Translations under genes and position numbers: made by a program
Assembly: GCF_001889525.1 (NCBI RefSeq)
Contig: NZ_CP018192.1
Span: 62,001-126,000 of the forward strand
Source: Granulibacter bethesdensis
GTDB lineage: Bacteria; Pseudomonadota; Alphaproteobacteria; Acetobacterales; Acetobacteraceae
Reading direction: 5' to 3'
DNA: 64,000 bases
Notes under the pieces: model-generated
What the model was told of the DNA's origin: nothing
What the model saw: only the letters and a program-made list of their open reading frames with translations
Databases searched by the model: none
Shown here: piece by piece, positions 35,740 through 44,281 of the stretch
How positions within the stretch are numbered: the stretch's first letter is position 1
How the letters are laid out: each line of letters starts with the position of its first letter

Positions 35740-36945
35740 TCACGCAGCTCCGTCCAATGCCTGTGCCAGATCGGCGCACAGATCCTCTGCATCCTCCAGC
35801 CCGACAGAAAGGCGGATGACGCCCTCCCCGATTCCCAGCCGGGCCCGTTCCGCCTCCCCGATCCGCATATGGGTTGTGGTGGCCGGATGGGTTACGAGGG
35901 ATTTGCTGTCGCCCAGATTGTTGGAGATCGCAATCAGTTGCAGCCTGTTCAGCACCCGGAAGGCGGTTTCCTTATCTCCCAGATCGGCGGTGACCAGCGT
36001 GCCGCCTGCGCTCATTTGCTGTCGGGCCAATGTGCTTTGCGGGTGATCCTCGCGGAACGGATAGAGCACCCGTGCCACCTCCCGGCGGGTGGCCAGAAAA
36101 TCCGCCACGCGTGCGGCGGAGGCAGAGGCTGCATGGACACGCAGCGACAGCGTTTCCAGCCCTTTGGTGATGACCCATGCATTGAAAGCGGACAGGGTAG
36201 GGCCGGTATTGCGGGTGAAGGGCTGCAACACGTTTTCCACCCAGTCATTGCTGCCGAGCACAGCCCCCCCCAGCACGCGCCCCTGTCCGTCCGCGTGCTT
36301 GGTCAGGGAATAGACGACGACATCCGCCCCCAGCTCCAGCGGCTTTTGCAGCAAGGGCGTGGCGAAGACGTTATCCACCACAACGATGGCGCCCGATGCA
36401 TGGGCCAGATCGGCAATGGCCCGCAGGTCAAGCACATCCAGCATGGGGTTGGAGGGGGTCTCCAGCAGAACCAGCTGTGTTGGTGTGGCCAGCGCATCGC
36501 GCCATTGATCGAGGTCCCCGCCATCGACGAAAACGGCCTCAATCCCGAAACGCGGCAGGAGATTGGCGACAATCCAGTAGCAGGAGCCGAACAGGGCACG
36601 GCTGGCGACAACCCTGTCACCTGCTTTCAGATGGCTCAGCAGGGCTGCATTGACCGCGGCCATGCCGCTGGCTGTGACCCGGCAGGCCTCAGCGCCTTCC
36701 AGCAGGGTCAGACGTTTTTCCAGCACCGAAATGGTCGGGTTGCCGAAGCGGGAATACTGATAATGCTGCTCGGTGCCCAGAAAGGTGTTTTCGGCCTGCT
36801 CCGCGCTGTCATAGACAAAGCCGGAGCTGAGAAAAGGAACCTCTGCCGTTTCACCGAAATGGCTTCGCTCGGTGCCGCCATGCACAAGGGTGGTGGCAGG
36901 ACGCCAGGCGGGATGAGATGCAGGCTGGTTTTTAAACTGTGTCAT
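35740..36945 (-). CDS. metZ: O-succinylhomoserine sulfhydrylase
   Basis: PLP enzyme that makes homocysteine from O-succinylhomoserine and sulfide. 401 aa from ATG 36945, which has AAGGAGG 11 bases upstream; ATG 36987 lacks a Shine-Dalgarno. The PLP lysine is in VVYSLTKHADGQGR around residue 205, and the pyridine-stacking and phosphate contacts (YSRFGNPT, SGMAA) are present. MetZ and MetB/MetY are close relatives, so the acyl donor is inferred. A SAM-II riboswitch lies upstream and a hairpin covers part of the ribosome site. Confidence 0.93.
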   Translation of the reverse strand: MTQFKNQPASHPAWRPATTLVHGGTERSHFGETAEVPFLSSGFVYDSAEQAENTFLGTEQHYQYSRFGNPTISVLEKRLTLLEGAEACRVTASGMAAVNAALLSHLKAGDRVVASRALFGSCYWIVANLLPRFGIEAVFVDGGDLDQWRDALATPTQLVLLETPSNPMLDVLDLRAIADLAHASGAIVVVDNVFATPLLQKPLELGADVVVYSLTKHADGQGRVLGGAVLGSNDWVENVLQPFTRNTGPTLSAFNAWVITKGLETLSLRVHAASASAARVADFLATRREVARVLYPFREDHPQSTLARQQMSAGGTLVTADLGDKETAFRVLNRLQLIAISNNLGDSKSLVTHPATTTHMRIGEAERARLGIGEGVIRLSVGLEDAEDLCADLAQALDGAA

Positions 36946-36952
36946 AACCTTG

Positions 36953-36973
36953 CGGGCCTCCTTCACTGGCCCG
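36953..36973 (-). promoter_or_regulatory. Hairpin overlapping the metZ Shine-Dalgarno
   Basis: A 6-bp inverted repeat (36953-36958 with 36968-36973) has the AAGGAGG of metZ (36957-36963) partly in its stem and loop. It lies 38 bases downstream of the SAM-II aptamer and could be the output element through which the riboswitch limits translation. Pairing is read from sequence; function is inferred. Confidence 0.45.
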
Positions 36974-37010
36974 GCCTCGACAGCCATAGGGGTGCGAACA
37001 ACGCTCCCCA

Positions 37011-37067
37011 GGCCTCTTTAGCGCGATTATTTAACCTCGCCGCAAGCTGGCCGGACAAATCGCGAGG
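37011..37067 (-). ncRNA. SAM-II riboswitch upstream of metZ
   Basis: Read on the minus strand, it matches the SAM-II layout: a 6-bp P1 (37062-37067 with 37035-37040), the loop beginning GATTTG and holding GCTTGC, then GTTAAA and the terminal GCTAAAGAGG. A GGCC in the first loop (37051 region) can pair with GGCC at 37011-37014 to give the pseudoknot. SAM-II is known before met genes of alphaproteobacteria, which fits metZ 66 bases downstream. SAM binding should lower metZ expression. Confidence 0.85.
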
Positions 37068-37093
37068 GAGAGGACTTCTTAATGCCCACCGGA

Positions 37094-37122
37094 TTGCGTC
37101 GTCAACGTCTCCGCCGTATAGG
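37094..37122 (+). promoter_or_regulatory. Candidate promoter of tRNA-Gly
   Basis: TTGCGT (37094-37099), 17 bases, TATAGG (37117-37122), 10 bases before the mature tRNA. Spacing is ideal and both boxes are fair matches. Confidence 0.55.
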
Positions 37123-37132
37123 AAAGGCAGAG

Positions 37133-37206
37133 GCGGGTGTAGTTCAATGGTAGAACGGCAGCTTCCCAAGCTGCATACGAGGGTTCGATTCCCTTCACCC
37201 GCTCCA
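37133..37206 (+). tRNA. tRNA-Gly(CCC)
   Basis: 74 nt. Acceptor stem GCGGGTG/CACCCGC is perfect, the anticodon stem GCAGC/GCTGC encloses TTCCCAA with anticodon CCC, the T arm is GAGGG TTCGATT CCCTT, and T-CCA closes it. The island of stress genes starts directly downstream. Confidence 0.97.
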
Positions 37207-37452
37207 GAATTTCCCTGATCAATCAATAGCTTGCGTGCGCTGGGGCGGCCTTTGCCGCCACAATTTGTTCCGGTGTGCCAAAAGTGTGCCAAAGGCTGTT
37301 TCAGGGACTTGGCACGTGCTTTCCCCATGGAGCATCTCGCTTAAGAGATGTTCTGCAGGAAAAGAAGGCGATGATTGCCGAGTCTGCAAAGGCACCTTCA
37401 CCGGTAACAGCCCTGCTATGCTCCCCTGCTTTTCATCAGAGGCGCTGCAATT

Positions 37453-38141
37453 TTATGAAAGGAGGGCCGCAACCCTCTCTGCAGTCGCTCTGGCAGAAAA
37501 TGGGTTCTGACCAGTGATCAGCTGACCGTCCGTTACGATATGGGAAAGAAATGGCAATACTGCCCTTTCATAACGCGCCCCCCGCGCCTTCATTTCCGTT
37601 TCCGCGTTATAGGAAGCTTCTTGGCAAGCCCGCTGATGATCTCTTCCGTCCAGGAAAAACCTGTTATTTTCTTCTCGGCAACGAGAAGCTTGCCGTCTGT
37701 CAGCCGAGTATTCAGCAGACCGCAATAGCCATGGCAGACAGCAGATACGAGACCACCGTTTTCCCAGATTGCGCGCGTGATAGCCTGAATTCCTTCGTTC
37801 TCGGGGATATCCCACATTACTCCATGACCCCCCGTGAAATAGATCGCTGCAAAATCCCGCGGATCGATTTGCTCTGGCCGTGCAGTTGTTGACAGCAGCG
37901 CCTTATGTCCCGGGTTGGCCAGCCACGCTTTTGCGGAGGCGCCGAGCATAGGCCATCTCAGGGAAGGCGGGTCCAGCGGTACCGGGCCACCTTTGGGACT
38001 GACGAGTTGCTGTTGAAGGTCTTTGGCGCCGAATACATGCCAAGCATCCGTCAATTCCGACAACCACAATCCAGTCGGATCATGACCCGTATTACTGAAA
38101 TGCCCAACATTGGTAACGACGTGCAGGACACGCTTTTGCAT
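37453..38141 (-). pseudogene. Frameshifted DJ-1/PfpI-family (Hsp31-like) gene
   Basis: Two overlapping frames together spell one protein of about 229 aa. The first part from ATG 38141 (good GGAGG upstream) has IYFTGGHGVMWDIP and the nucleophile elbow SAVCHGYCGLL, then ends early after KKLPITRKRK. The proper C-terminus (YNAETEMKARGARYERAVLP, then SHIVTDGQLITGQNPFSA) is in the next frame. Losing one base near 37610/37611 would explain it. Relatives are chaperones, glyoxalase III or protease-like enzymes. Either a recent pseudogene or a sequencing error. Confidence 0.85.
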
Positions 38142-38338
38142 GACGGAGCCTCCCGTGTGTCGGTACAGCCTAAGGCCACCCGAAATACCCTGACTGTTTT
38201 CACTAATGCAGTGATAGAAGCCGTCAGGGCAATGGCCGTTTGACTATGTCGTGGCGACGGCTCAGTCGACCTCTACAACCTACCAATCGGCGGGGCCTCT
38301 TTATACTTCTGCCTTTCTAGCGATCCGCGGTAACTGTT

Positions 38339-38854
38339 TTATCGACCCGCTGTCTGGTCCTGTTCAAGACGAGCGATATAGAGACGGGTTGTCGGGTCAA
38401 TATGACGCTCGATAAAGAGCGCCATAGACTGTTCTTCTTCAAGTGACTGATTAAGAGAAGACGTCGCCTGCGGATCTTCGCAAAGTTCTGACAAAGTGAT
38501 CAATGCATGGTAAGATGCAATTTCGTAATTTTCAAAGGCAAGGTTGGCGAACGAATTCTTCAGAATTTCGTCTCCGGCAAAGGCATGCCCCAGTGCAGCC
38601 ATATTGGCCATCAAGGACATGGCAGCATCCTTAATCACTGAATATGTGCTATCGTACCGAATAAGAAGCTGCTCAATGCGCTCAGCTTGACGTTGGGATT
38701 CATTGACATGTTCGACCATACGCTGTGACAAATCAGGATAGTTCTCCAAGCGGCCAATTTGCCTTTGTAAAAGTTCTATAGCTTGGTTTTCGACTGCATG
38801 TTGATTACGCAAACCTAAAATGAAAACGTCTCTGGCTTTTTCTGATGTGGGCAT
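38339..38854 (-). CDS. YciF-like ferritin-fold stress protein (DUF892)
   Basis: 171 aa with four long helices and the acidic/His positions of the DUF892 family (HAVENQAIELLQRQ at the N-terminus, AFENYEIASYHALITL near residue 110, SLEEEQSMALFIERHI near 145). These proteins are stress-induced and may bind a di-iron centre; activity is unproven. Cytoplasmic. A second, longer-spaced paralogue is at 41954. The ATG has a weak GGGAGG some 6 bases upstream. Confidence 0.85.
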   Translation of the reverse strand: MPTSEKARDVFILGLRNQHAVENQAIELLQRQIGRLENYPDLSQRMVEHVNESQRQAERIEQLLIRYDSTYSVIKDAAMSLMANMAALGHAFAGDEILKNSFANLAFENYEIASYHALITLSELCEDPQATSSLNQSLEEEQSMALFIERHIDPTTRLYIARLEQDQTAGR

Positions 38855-39253
38855 AAGATGCCTCCCTTCTTGAAGATCATGTAGGTGTATTTGTAAGGGG
38901 AACGTTCTCGATCAACCTGATGATGGCATTGATCAGAATAGATGTTTCGTACTGGCTAAAATGCCGTTCCAATCACGGGTTTATTGATAGCTTCGATGCC
39001 AATACGACAATTTCTATTTTGTATCATAGAAATTGCCACATATTTTGCAGCTTTTACCTAATCAACAAAAAATAAATAGCATCATCCATTTTGATCAACG
39101 ATTTCCGATATCGGTAAGTTTCATCTAAGAATAATGATATTTCAGTTTGGTATAATCTTACAAAAAAGGATAATTATTTTAATTCTAAAAATATTGCCAA
39201 ATTAAGAGAATTATTAATTTTTTTCCTGATAGGGACTAGGAAAAAGCATCATC
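38855..39253. other. AT-rich intergenic region
   Basis: About 400 bases with strong AT bias, far below the rest of the window. It separates the minus-strand YciF-like gene from the plus-strand DUF6496-like gene and so should carry divergent promoters, but no box could be chosen with confidence. No repeats or RNA genes recognised. Confidence 0.4.
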
Positions 39254-39556
39254 ATTGCAAAGCAATCGAAAGAACAGCAGGCTACGATCAGGCGCGTGAT
39301 GCATGAGTGCAAGCATGGTGAACTCAAGACGCGGTCAGAGGGTGGGAAGAATGTTCAGACCCACCAGCAAGCGATCGCAATTGCATTGCATGAAGCCGGT
39401 GCAACGAACCAGGAGTCATCGCAAAAAAAACAAGGAAAAAATGAAGAAAAAAAGAAAAAGAAAGAAAATAGCAGATGGATCAAGCCAAAAAAAGAAGGCA
39501 AGCAATCACAGGACCGAATATTGAATCCCGACCATGCGCATGGTAAACGGAAATAG
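39254..39556 (+). CDS. DUF6496-like basic protein, probably with an ATT start
   Basis: Small Lys-rich protein. The core VMHECKHGELKTRSEGGK followed by QTHQQAIAIALHEAG is the family pattern. ATG/GTG starts at 39299/39296 cut into that core, while the frame continues upstream as AKQSKEQQATIRRV, the N-terminus usual for the family, beginning at an ATT codon (39254) with AGGA about 12 bases before. So the start is either a rare ATT or a decayed ATG. The C-terminal half is a lysine/asparagine run from A-rich DNA. Role unknown; relatives sit with stress genes like those here. Confidence 0.6.
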   Translation: MAKQSKEQQATIRRVMHECKHGELKTRSEGGKNVQTHQQAIAIALHEAGATNQESSQKKQGKNEEKKKKKENSRWIKPKKEGKQSQDRILNPDHAHGKRK

Positions 39557-39913
39557 GATTATCCTGCACATTATCATGTGAAAACAGATTTAACGCTAAC
39601 GAACAGATTATTCCATGATCACGCATCCATTGACAGACCTCTCTGCACTGCTCACACCAGAGAGGTGACTAATATCGCTGTCGCTATGACCATAATAGGG
39701 TAGTCAAATGGTGCATTATTTTTGTTGCAATGCATAAATACACCGGCTTCTATCACCTGGTATGCTACAGAAGCCGGCTGCTCGCTTGTGGGTTATGATC
39801 AGTCTGATTTTCGGCTGTTGAAAAGAGAAAGTTAAGTCTGATACCATTTCGTCCGGTCACGCTGGCGACCACAACCAGCCAGAAAGAAATCCTCTTTCTA
39901 AACTAACAATGAA
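39557..39913. other. Intergenic region with two hairpins
   Basis: About 360 bases between convergent genes. Two inverted repeats are visible: 9 bp pairing 39637-39645 with 39658-39666, and 9 bp pairing 39743-39751 with 39769-39777. Neither has a long T run, yet their location between converging genes suggests transcript ends. Nothing else was recognised. Confidence 0.45.
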
Positions 39914-40324
39914 CTAGCTTTTTTCCTTTCCACGGTGGCTGCCATGACTGGCTTGGCCACCTTTGTGTCCGGCTTCAGAAGCAAGGTCTGGATGCTTGGA
40001 GAAAGACCGATCCTCCGATGATACGCTCTGGCCACCCTTCCGACCGGCTTCTGCAGCTAATTCATGGTCCTTAGAGAAGGATCGGTCTTCGGGTGCCACA
40101 TTCTGACCGCCTTTTCGTCCAGCCTCTGCTGCCAATTCATGGTCCTTGGAGAAAGAACGGTCTTCTGGAGCTACATTTTGGCCCCCCTTACGACCAGCTT
40201 CAGCGGCCAGTTCGTGGTTTTTGGAAAAGGGTCGATTTTCTGGGGCGACGCTGCGCCCGCCTTTTGATGCAATATCCTGTTGTTTTTTTTCGCTCATGGC
40301 ACTGAAGCCGCGATTTTGCGCCAT
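39914..40324 (-). CDS. KGG-repeat stress protein (YciG-like)
   Basis: 136 aa from ATG 40324 (GGAGGAAACG just upstream); the longer frame is not part of it. After a short head (MAQNRGFSAMSEKKQQDIAS) come four 25-residue copies of KGG-x-x-V-A-P-E-x-R-x-F-S-K-x-H-E-L-A-A-E-A-G-R and a partial fifth. KGG proteins are hydrophilic, probably disordered, and known in stress and conidiation (con-10-like) contexts. It shares the island with two YciF-like genes, as in the yciGFE set of enterobacteria. Confidence 0.88.
   Translation of the reverse strand: MAQNRGFSAMSEKKQQDIASKGGRSVAPENRPFSKNHELAAEAGRKGGQNVAPEDRSFSKDHELAAEAGRKGGQNVAPEDRSFSKDHELAAEAGRKGGQSVSSEDRSFSKHPDLASEAGHKGGQASHGSHRGKEKS
39965..40264 (-). 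repeat. Four tandem 75-bp repeats inside the KGG gene
   Basis: Each unit encodes 25 residues starting KGG. The two middle units are identical in protein sequence; the outer two differ at several positions, as expected for expansion by slippage or unequal recombination. Confidence 0.88.
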
Positions 40325-40840
40325 CGTTTCCTCCTGTCGAGAATGGTAGAGAGCGTTCCACCATGATTCTTCAGAATCAATGGCACGCCAATAGAAAAAG
40401 CCCCGCATGCTTTATGGTTTCCAAGTAAAATATCTACAAAGAGGTGAATTTATTTATTATACTTGGGCTTTGGCTTGGCAATGGAGGAAAAATACTTATA
40501 TTTGCCAGACATTTTATTCATTAATCATTATAGAGAATGGCAGCTTAGGAGAAAAATATAATATGATATTTTTTAATAGACTCGGGTCAGAACAGGGCAT
40601 GTAGTCGCGCACTCCTCCATGAGAAGAGCCATATTCCCCGGTGGGGAAACTGCCTAATGGGCCACAATTAAAACGGGTATCAGATTTCTCTGGCATCGAA
40701 GGCCGCCTTTAAGATAAGGCCAGCCATGCCCGATGGAGTGAAGCAGCTATGCGGATCAATGCTTGCTGCATACGCGTGGTAGCCAACGCCAGAGGGTGGC
40801 CGAAGGGCTCAGCGAGTCAGATGTTTTTGAGATCGCCGCA
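40325..40840. other. Intergenic region, no gene recognised
   Basis: 516 bases. The first 250 are AT-rich and the rest GC-richer. A 65-codon frame on the plus strand (40407-40604) has no Shine-Dalgarno and no family features and is not counted as a gene. It may hold remnants of lost DNA. Confidence 0.4.
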
Positions 40841-41434
40841 TTACCATTGGCCGCCGAACCCCAGCTCCAACAGAAGGCAGACGAGGCAGGTGGCGGTGAT
40901 GATGGCGACGCGCGGCCTCACGTTACGTGCGATCACGACATAGCTGTCGCCCATTAGATCCAAAGCCAGGGGAACAAGTGCCGTGGCGATGACTGTTCCA
41001 CCAATGCGCAGGAAGTGGATATTGTCCCCGCCCACCCAGACAATACGGCGCAGTGCAGCCGGTATGATCAGCAGAATGATAGTCAGCGTCACGCCCAACA
41101 AGGCACCGCCATGCACCAAACGCGACGCGGTGTGCAGTGTTTCAAACGCAGAGGTTTTAAATGGCAGCAACGCCGAGGCGGTCAATTGCCTGACCACCCA
41201 GTGGAAATATTGGTTTATCATGGCTATACGCCGCGAAACGGTGATAGCTGGAGAGTGTGATCAGAAGGCCAATGGCCAGCACCATTAACACTAGCGCTAC
41301 GACCGCCATGGCATGGGCCTGTAGTGACAGGCTGGCAAACTGATCTTGAAAGACAGCCTGAAACTGGAAGCCAAGCGGAATCTGTGCCCACAGGCTCGGG
41401 TTTCGTCCCGCGTCGTTTTGACCCCATCCTGCAT
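40841..41434 (-). pseudogene. Frameshift-scarred membrane protein gene (DUF6328-like)
   Basis: Reading from ATG 41434 gives MQDGVKTTRDETRA, then the sense continues one frame over (IPLGFQFQAVFQDQFASLSL, AVVALVLMVLAIGLLITLSS), and returns to the first frame for the rest (ETLHTASRLVHGGALLGVTL, IILLIIPAALRRIVW, ATCLVCLLLELGFGGQW). The result would be about 197 aa with at least four membrane segments in two similar halves. Two opposite shifts, near 41380 and between 41165 and 41215, restore the frame. The family name is a tentative match. It is probably inactive. Confidence 0.6.
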
Positions 41435-41953
41435 GGCTCTTGCGTCCGGTTTGGGTGCTGTATCGCGCCAGATACGTCCCTTATCGTTTCATGCAGAGCC
41501 TGTGCTAGCCATTTAATTATGGCTTTTTCCCTGCCAATATTTGTGTGCAGGGTTCATGCGTCTGAATAGGTCTTGCTCATGGTCCAGATTCCTTTGCAGT
41601 GGTTTTTGCTACAATTGACCTGGAAATCAAAGAAAGCAGTCGATCCATATCATCGCCGGATAGAAGATGTGCGCAATATAAAAATATTCCAAAAATTAAG
41701 ATTAATTTTGTAAAATAATGGAAGATGTATGAAGGAAATGATGGCTGCCACAAATAAGATAGTTACGCAGACAACATTTTTTCTGCTTGTGTTTCATGGA
41801 AGGGAAACTAAAGGGTTGCCGGCACGCAACTTCGCTTGGACGGTGTTGTTAGGAGTGGGGGCCCTGTATCGATCGGATGGGAAAACAGCGGCGATACGGG
41901 CAGAATTGGGCCCGAGTTACGATTTAAATCGAAAAAGCGAAATGGAGAAAATC
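41435..41953. other. Intergenic region before the second YciF-like gene
   Basis: 519 bases. The frame of the downstream gene is open back to 41729 but that stretch has no family resemblance or good start, so it is treated as leader. No RNA element was recognised. Confidence 0.4.
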
Positions 41954-42463
41954 ATGCCGACAAAGGAAAAGACTTTGTCTGACGCGTTTTATGAAACGCT
42001 GAAAGATATCTATTTTGCTGAAAAGCAAATTGTAAAGGCGCTGAAAAAATCTGAGCAAGTAGCGCAGGAACCAGAGTTGCGGAATGCCTTTGAGACACAT
42101 CGAAGTGAGTCGATGCAGCAAATAGAGCGTCTCAACCAGATCTTCGAGCTGATAGGTAAGTCCCCACGCTCCAAAACTTGTGAAGCAATGCAAGGAATTC
42201 TTGCCGAGATGGAAGAGGATTTGGAAGAATTTGGTGGATCAGATTCGTCTGATGCAGTGTTGATTGGCACTGCTCAGGCGATTGAGCATTATGAAATTAC
42301 CCGATATGGCACTCTAAAAACATGGGCAGCTAATCTTGGGCTTTCTGAAGCAGAAGAATTGTTAGATGAGACTTTGCAAGAAGAAAAGAGAACTGACGCT
42401 CTGCTGACTGAAATTGCCACTAAGCTTAGCAATCAGCGGGCCAATTCTCATTCAACGAAATAA
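41954..42463 (+). CDS. YciF-like ferritin-fold stress protein (DUF892), second copy
   Basis: 169 aa from ATG 41954, which follows GGAG by 7 bases. This copy is closer to classical YciF: TLSDAFYETLKDIYFAEKQI at residues 7-26, FETHRSESMQQIERL, AIEHYEITRYGTL and LLDETLQEEKRTDALL carry the Glu/His positions for a di-metal site. Expected to form helical-bundle dimers in the cytoplasm under stress. A long hairpin follows the stop codon. Confidence 0.9.
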   Translation: MPTKEKTLSDAFYETLKDIYFAEKQIVKALKKSEQVAQEPELRNAFETHRSESMQQIERLNQIFELIGKSPRSKTCEAMQGILAEMEEDLEEFGGSDSSDAVLIGTAQAIEHYEITRYGTLKTWAANLGLSEAEELLDETLQEEKRTDALLTEIATKLSNQRANSHSTK

Positions 42464-43056
42464 CATGTGAAGAAGGAAAACAACTGGCGCTGTAGAAAAA
42501 CTTCTAATGCTCAGCTTGACAGCGCCAGTTTGATAGAAAAATCCAACGACTTAGTAAGAGAATAAAGAGAAGATAAAAATTATCATCATAAGAAAATATG
42601 ATTTTGGCATGTAGCTTACGGGATGATCTTTTCGTCGACTCCGATGCCTAAAAATTTCCATAATGTTTTTGACATGGGAAATCTAAAATTCAGATCCAAT
42701 AGGCTTCATTACGTTGTGCTACAGCCTTCATACAAGGCTTGAAACAGACCATGAGGCAAAGACTGGCTTGTGTTCTGCCCTTCATCACGGAAGTCAAGGG
42801 GCTGGTAAATGGCCCCATCCGGTCTTACCCAACATAAAATTCTTTTGAGAGGGGAAGCATTGTACACGCAAAATTATATACACCAGGATGATACGATCCT
42901 ACACTGTTAGAATTACCACATTTTCGGCCTTCCTTTGCATGACCGGATTGGTAACGCTTTCACAGCACATGTTCTTTTTGCCCTGCTATACAAATGCTTC
43001 CCTGATTTATTTATCTGCTACAGGAAGTATGTGGCTGACGGAGAAGCTTTGCTGAT
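42464..43056. other. Intergenic region between convergent stress genes
   Basis: About 590 bases. Apart from the hairpin just after the YciF-like gene, no coding frame or RNA was recognised. A Met- and Leu-rich stretch near 42930-43020 has no start or Shine-Dalgarno and is too short to support. Confidence 0.4.
42482..42530 (+). terminator. Long hairpin after the second YciF-like gene
   Basis: A perfect 12-bp inverted repeat (42482-42493 with 42519-42530) around a 25-base loop, followed by a mixed T/A tail. It starts 19 bases after the stop codon, so a transcript end is likely although the T run is weak. Confidence 0.6.
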
Positions 43057-43914
43057 TTACAGCATGGGTCTACCTCCAGTGACGGGAATAATGGCAGCGG
43101 TAATGTAACTTGCTTCATCAGATGCCAACAGAACATAAGGTGGAGCGACTTCTGCCGGCTGTCCGGCTCGACCCATCGGTGTGTTCTGGCCGAATGTTCG
43201 CACGGTTTCGGGCGGCATTGTCGAGGGGATCAGTGGCGTCCAGATGGGTCCTGGGGCTACGGCATTTACACGGATACCCTGCGGTGCAAGAAGTTCTCCA
43301 AGTCCAGCCGTGAAATTTGCGATAGCACCCTTGGTCGTCGCATATGCCAGTAGATGAGCTGATGGGGAATCCGCATTGATCGAAGTCGTGTTGATGATGG
43401 AAGCGCCCTGTTTCATATGCGGTACAGCGGCCTGGGAGAGGAAGAACATGCTGTAAATATTAGTGCGGAACGTAGTATCCCACTCAGCCTCGTCAATATC
43501 GTCGAGTTTTTCGATGCTTTTCTGATGGGCAGCGTTGTTGACGAGAATATCAATGCCGCCAAACTCATCCACTGTCCGCTGAATCAGCATAAGACAATGC
43601 TGCCTGTCCGCTACGTCGCCTGACAGCAGAATGGCTTTGCGCCCCGCCTGTTCCACCCATGATGCTGTCTCTTGCGCATCTTCATGCTCGTTATAATAGG
43701 CAATCGCAACGTCAGCCCCTTCGCGTGCGAAGGCGATTGCGACTGCTCGACCAATTCCGGAATCGCCTCCAGTAATCAAGGCTTTTTTTCCGTTCAGTCG
43801 TCCCGAACCTTTATAGGTGGTTTCACCGTGGTCGGGCTTTGGCCGCATGGCATCAGTCCGGCCAGGCGGTTCTTGTGTTTGTACAGAAAAGGTTTCTGCG
43901 GTTTTTCCGGTCAT
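43057..43914 (-). CDS. SDR-family oxidoreductase, stress-associated (YhxC/YdaD type)
   Basis: 285 aa from ATG 43914, preceded by GGAGAG. The N-terminal 50 residues (rich in Pro, with QTQEPPGRTDAMRPKPDHGE) are the usual extension of the YhxC-type subfamily. The fold has ALITGGDSGIGRAVAIAFAR near residue 60, ILVNNAAHQ, and the catalytic YATTK. The C-terminus ends PVTGGRPML. Substrate unknown; relatives are often found beside general stress genes, as here. Confidence 0.9.
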   Translation of the reverse strand: MTGKTAETFSVQTQEPPGRTDAMRPKPDHGETTYKGSGRLNGKKALITGGDSGIGRAVAIAFAREGADVAIAYYNEHEDAQETASWVEQAGRKAILLSGDVADRQHCLMLIQRTVDEFGGIDILVNNAAHQKSIEKLDDIDEAEWDTTFRTNIYSMFFLSQAAVPHMKQGASIINTTSINADSPSAHLLAYATTKGAIANFTAGLGELLAPQGIRVNAVAPGPIWTPLIPSTMPPETVRTFGQNTPMGRAGQPAEVAPPYVLLASDEASYITAAIIPVTGGRPML

Positions 43915-44269
43915 CGGTCTCTCCATGCTGGTGAGAATGCGTCCGGCCATGCAATTGCGTATAAATGGGCCGGTACTACGTTGCCGTGAGTCACCCGTGA
44001 TGGATGGCATGCGACAGGCCGTTACCCTCTACGCGACAATGTCAGGATAGTTTCGTTGAATGAAGCCTTTCCTGCTAATTCCTTCTGAACATTGCTTGTT
44101 CAGAACAAATCTTCCGTATGATCAGCGGATCCTACGCTGGTTTCGATATCAGTATAGATTGGTGCAAGCATCGATACTGCGGGGGTTATTCAATCCACTG
44201 ACCCGCCGGGCATGACCAGAACCATAAGATCGGCCCTGCTGATCTTTCCAAAACAGGCTGATCGTCTGG
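43915..44269. other. Intergenic region at the end of the stress island
   Basis: About 355 bases with no supported gene. Base composition returns to that of the chromosome by its end. The hairpin at 44250-44281 overlaps the stop of the next gene. No second copy of the tRNA-Gly 3' end could be seen here. Confidence 0.4.
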
Positions 44270-44281
44270 TCAGCCTGTTTT
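44250..44281 (-). terminator. Hairpin at the end of the cobalamin adenosyltransferase gene
   Basis: A 12-bp perfect inverted repeat (44250-44261 with 44270-44281) with an 8-base loop; the stop codon lies in its stem. On the minus strand a short T run follows the stem. Confidence 0.7.

Noticed and set aside
37207-37452. Remnant of a tyrosine integrase after tRNA-Gly
   Set aside because: Repeated GTGTGCCAAA and a short basic frame hinted at an integrase tail, but no catalytic motif or usable length is present.
40407-40604. 65-codon plus-strand frame in the stress island
   Set aside because: No Shine-Dalgarno, unusual aromatic-rich composition, no neighbours in an operon.
41729-41953. N-terminal extension of the second YciF-like protein
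   Set aside because: The well-placed GGAG and the family N-terminus both point to ATG 41954.
37207-44269. Second attachment-site copy of the tRNA-Gly 3' end
   Set aside because: Looked for the T-arm/acceptor sequence near the island end; no convincing copy was found in the window.
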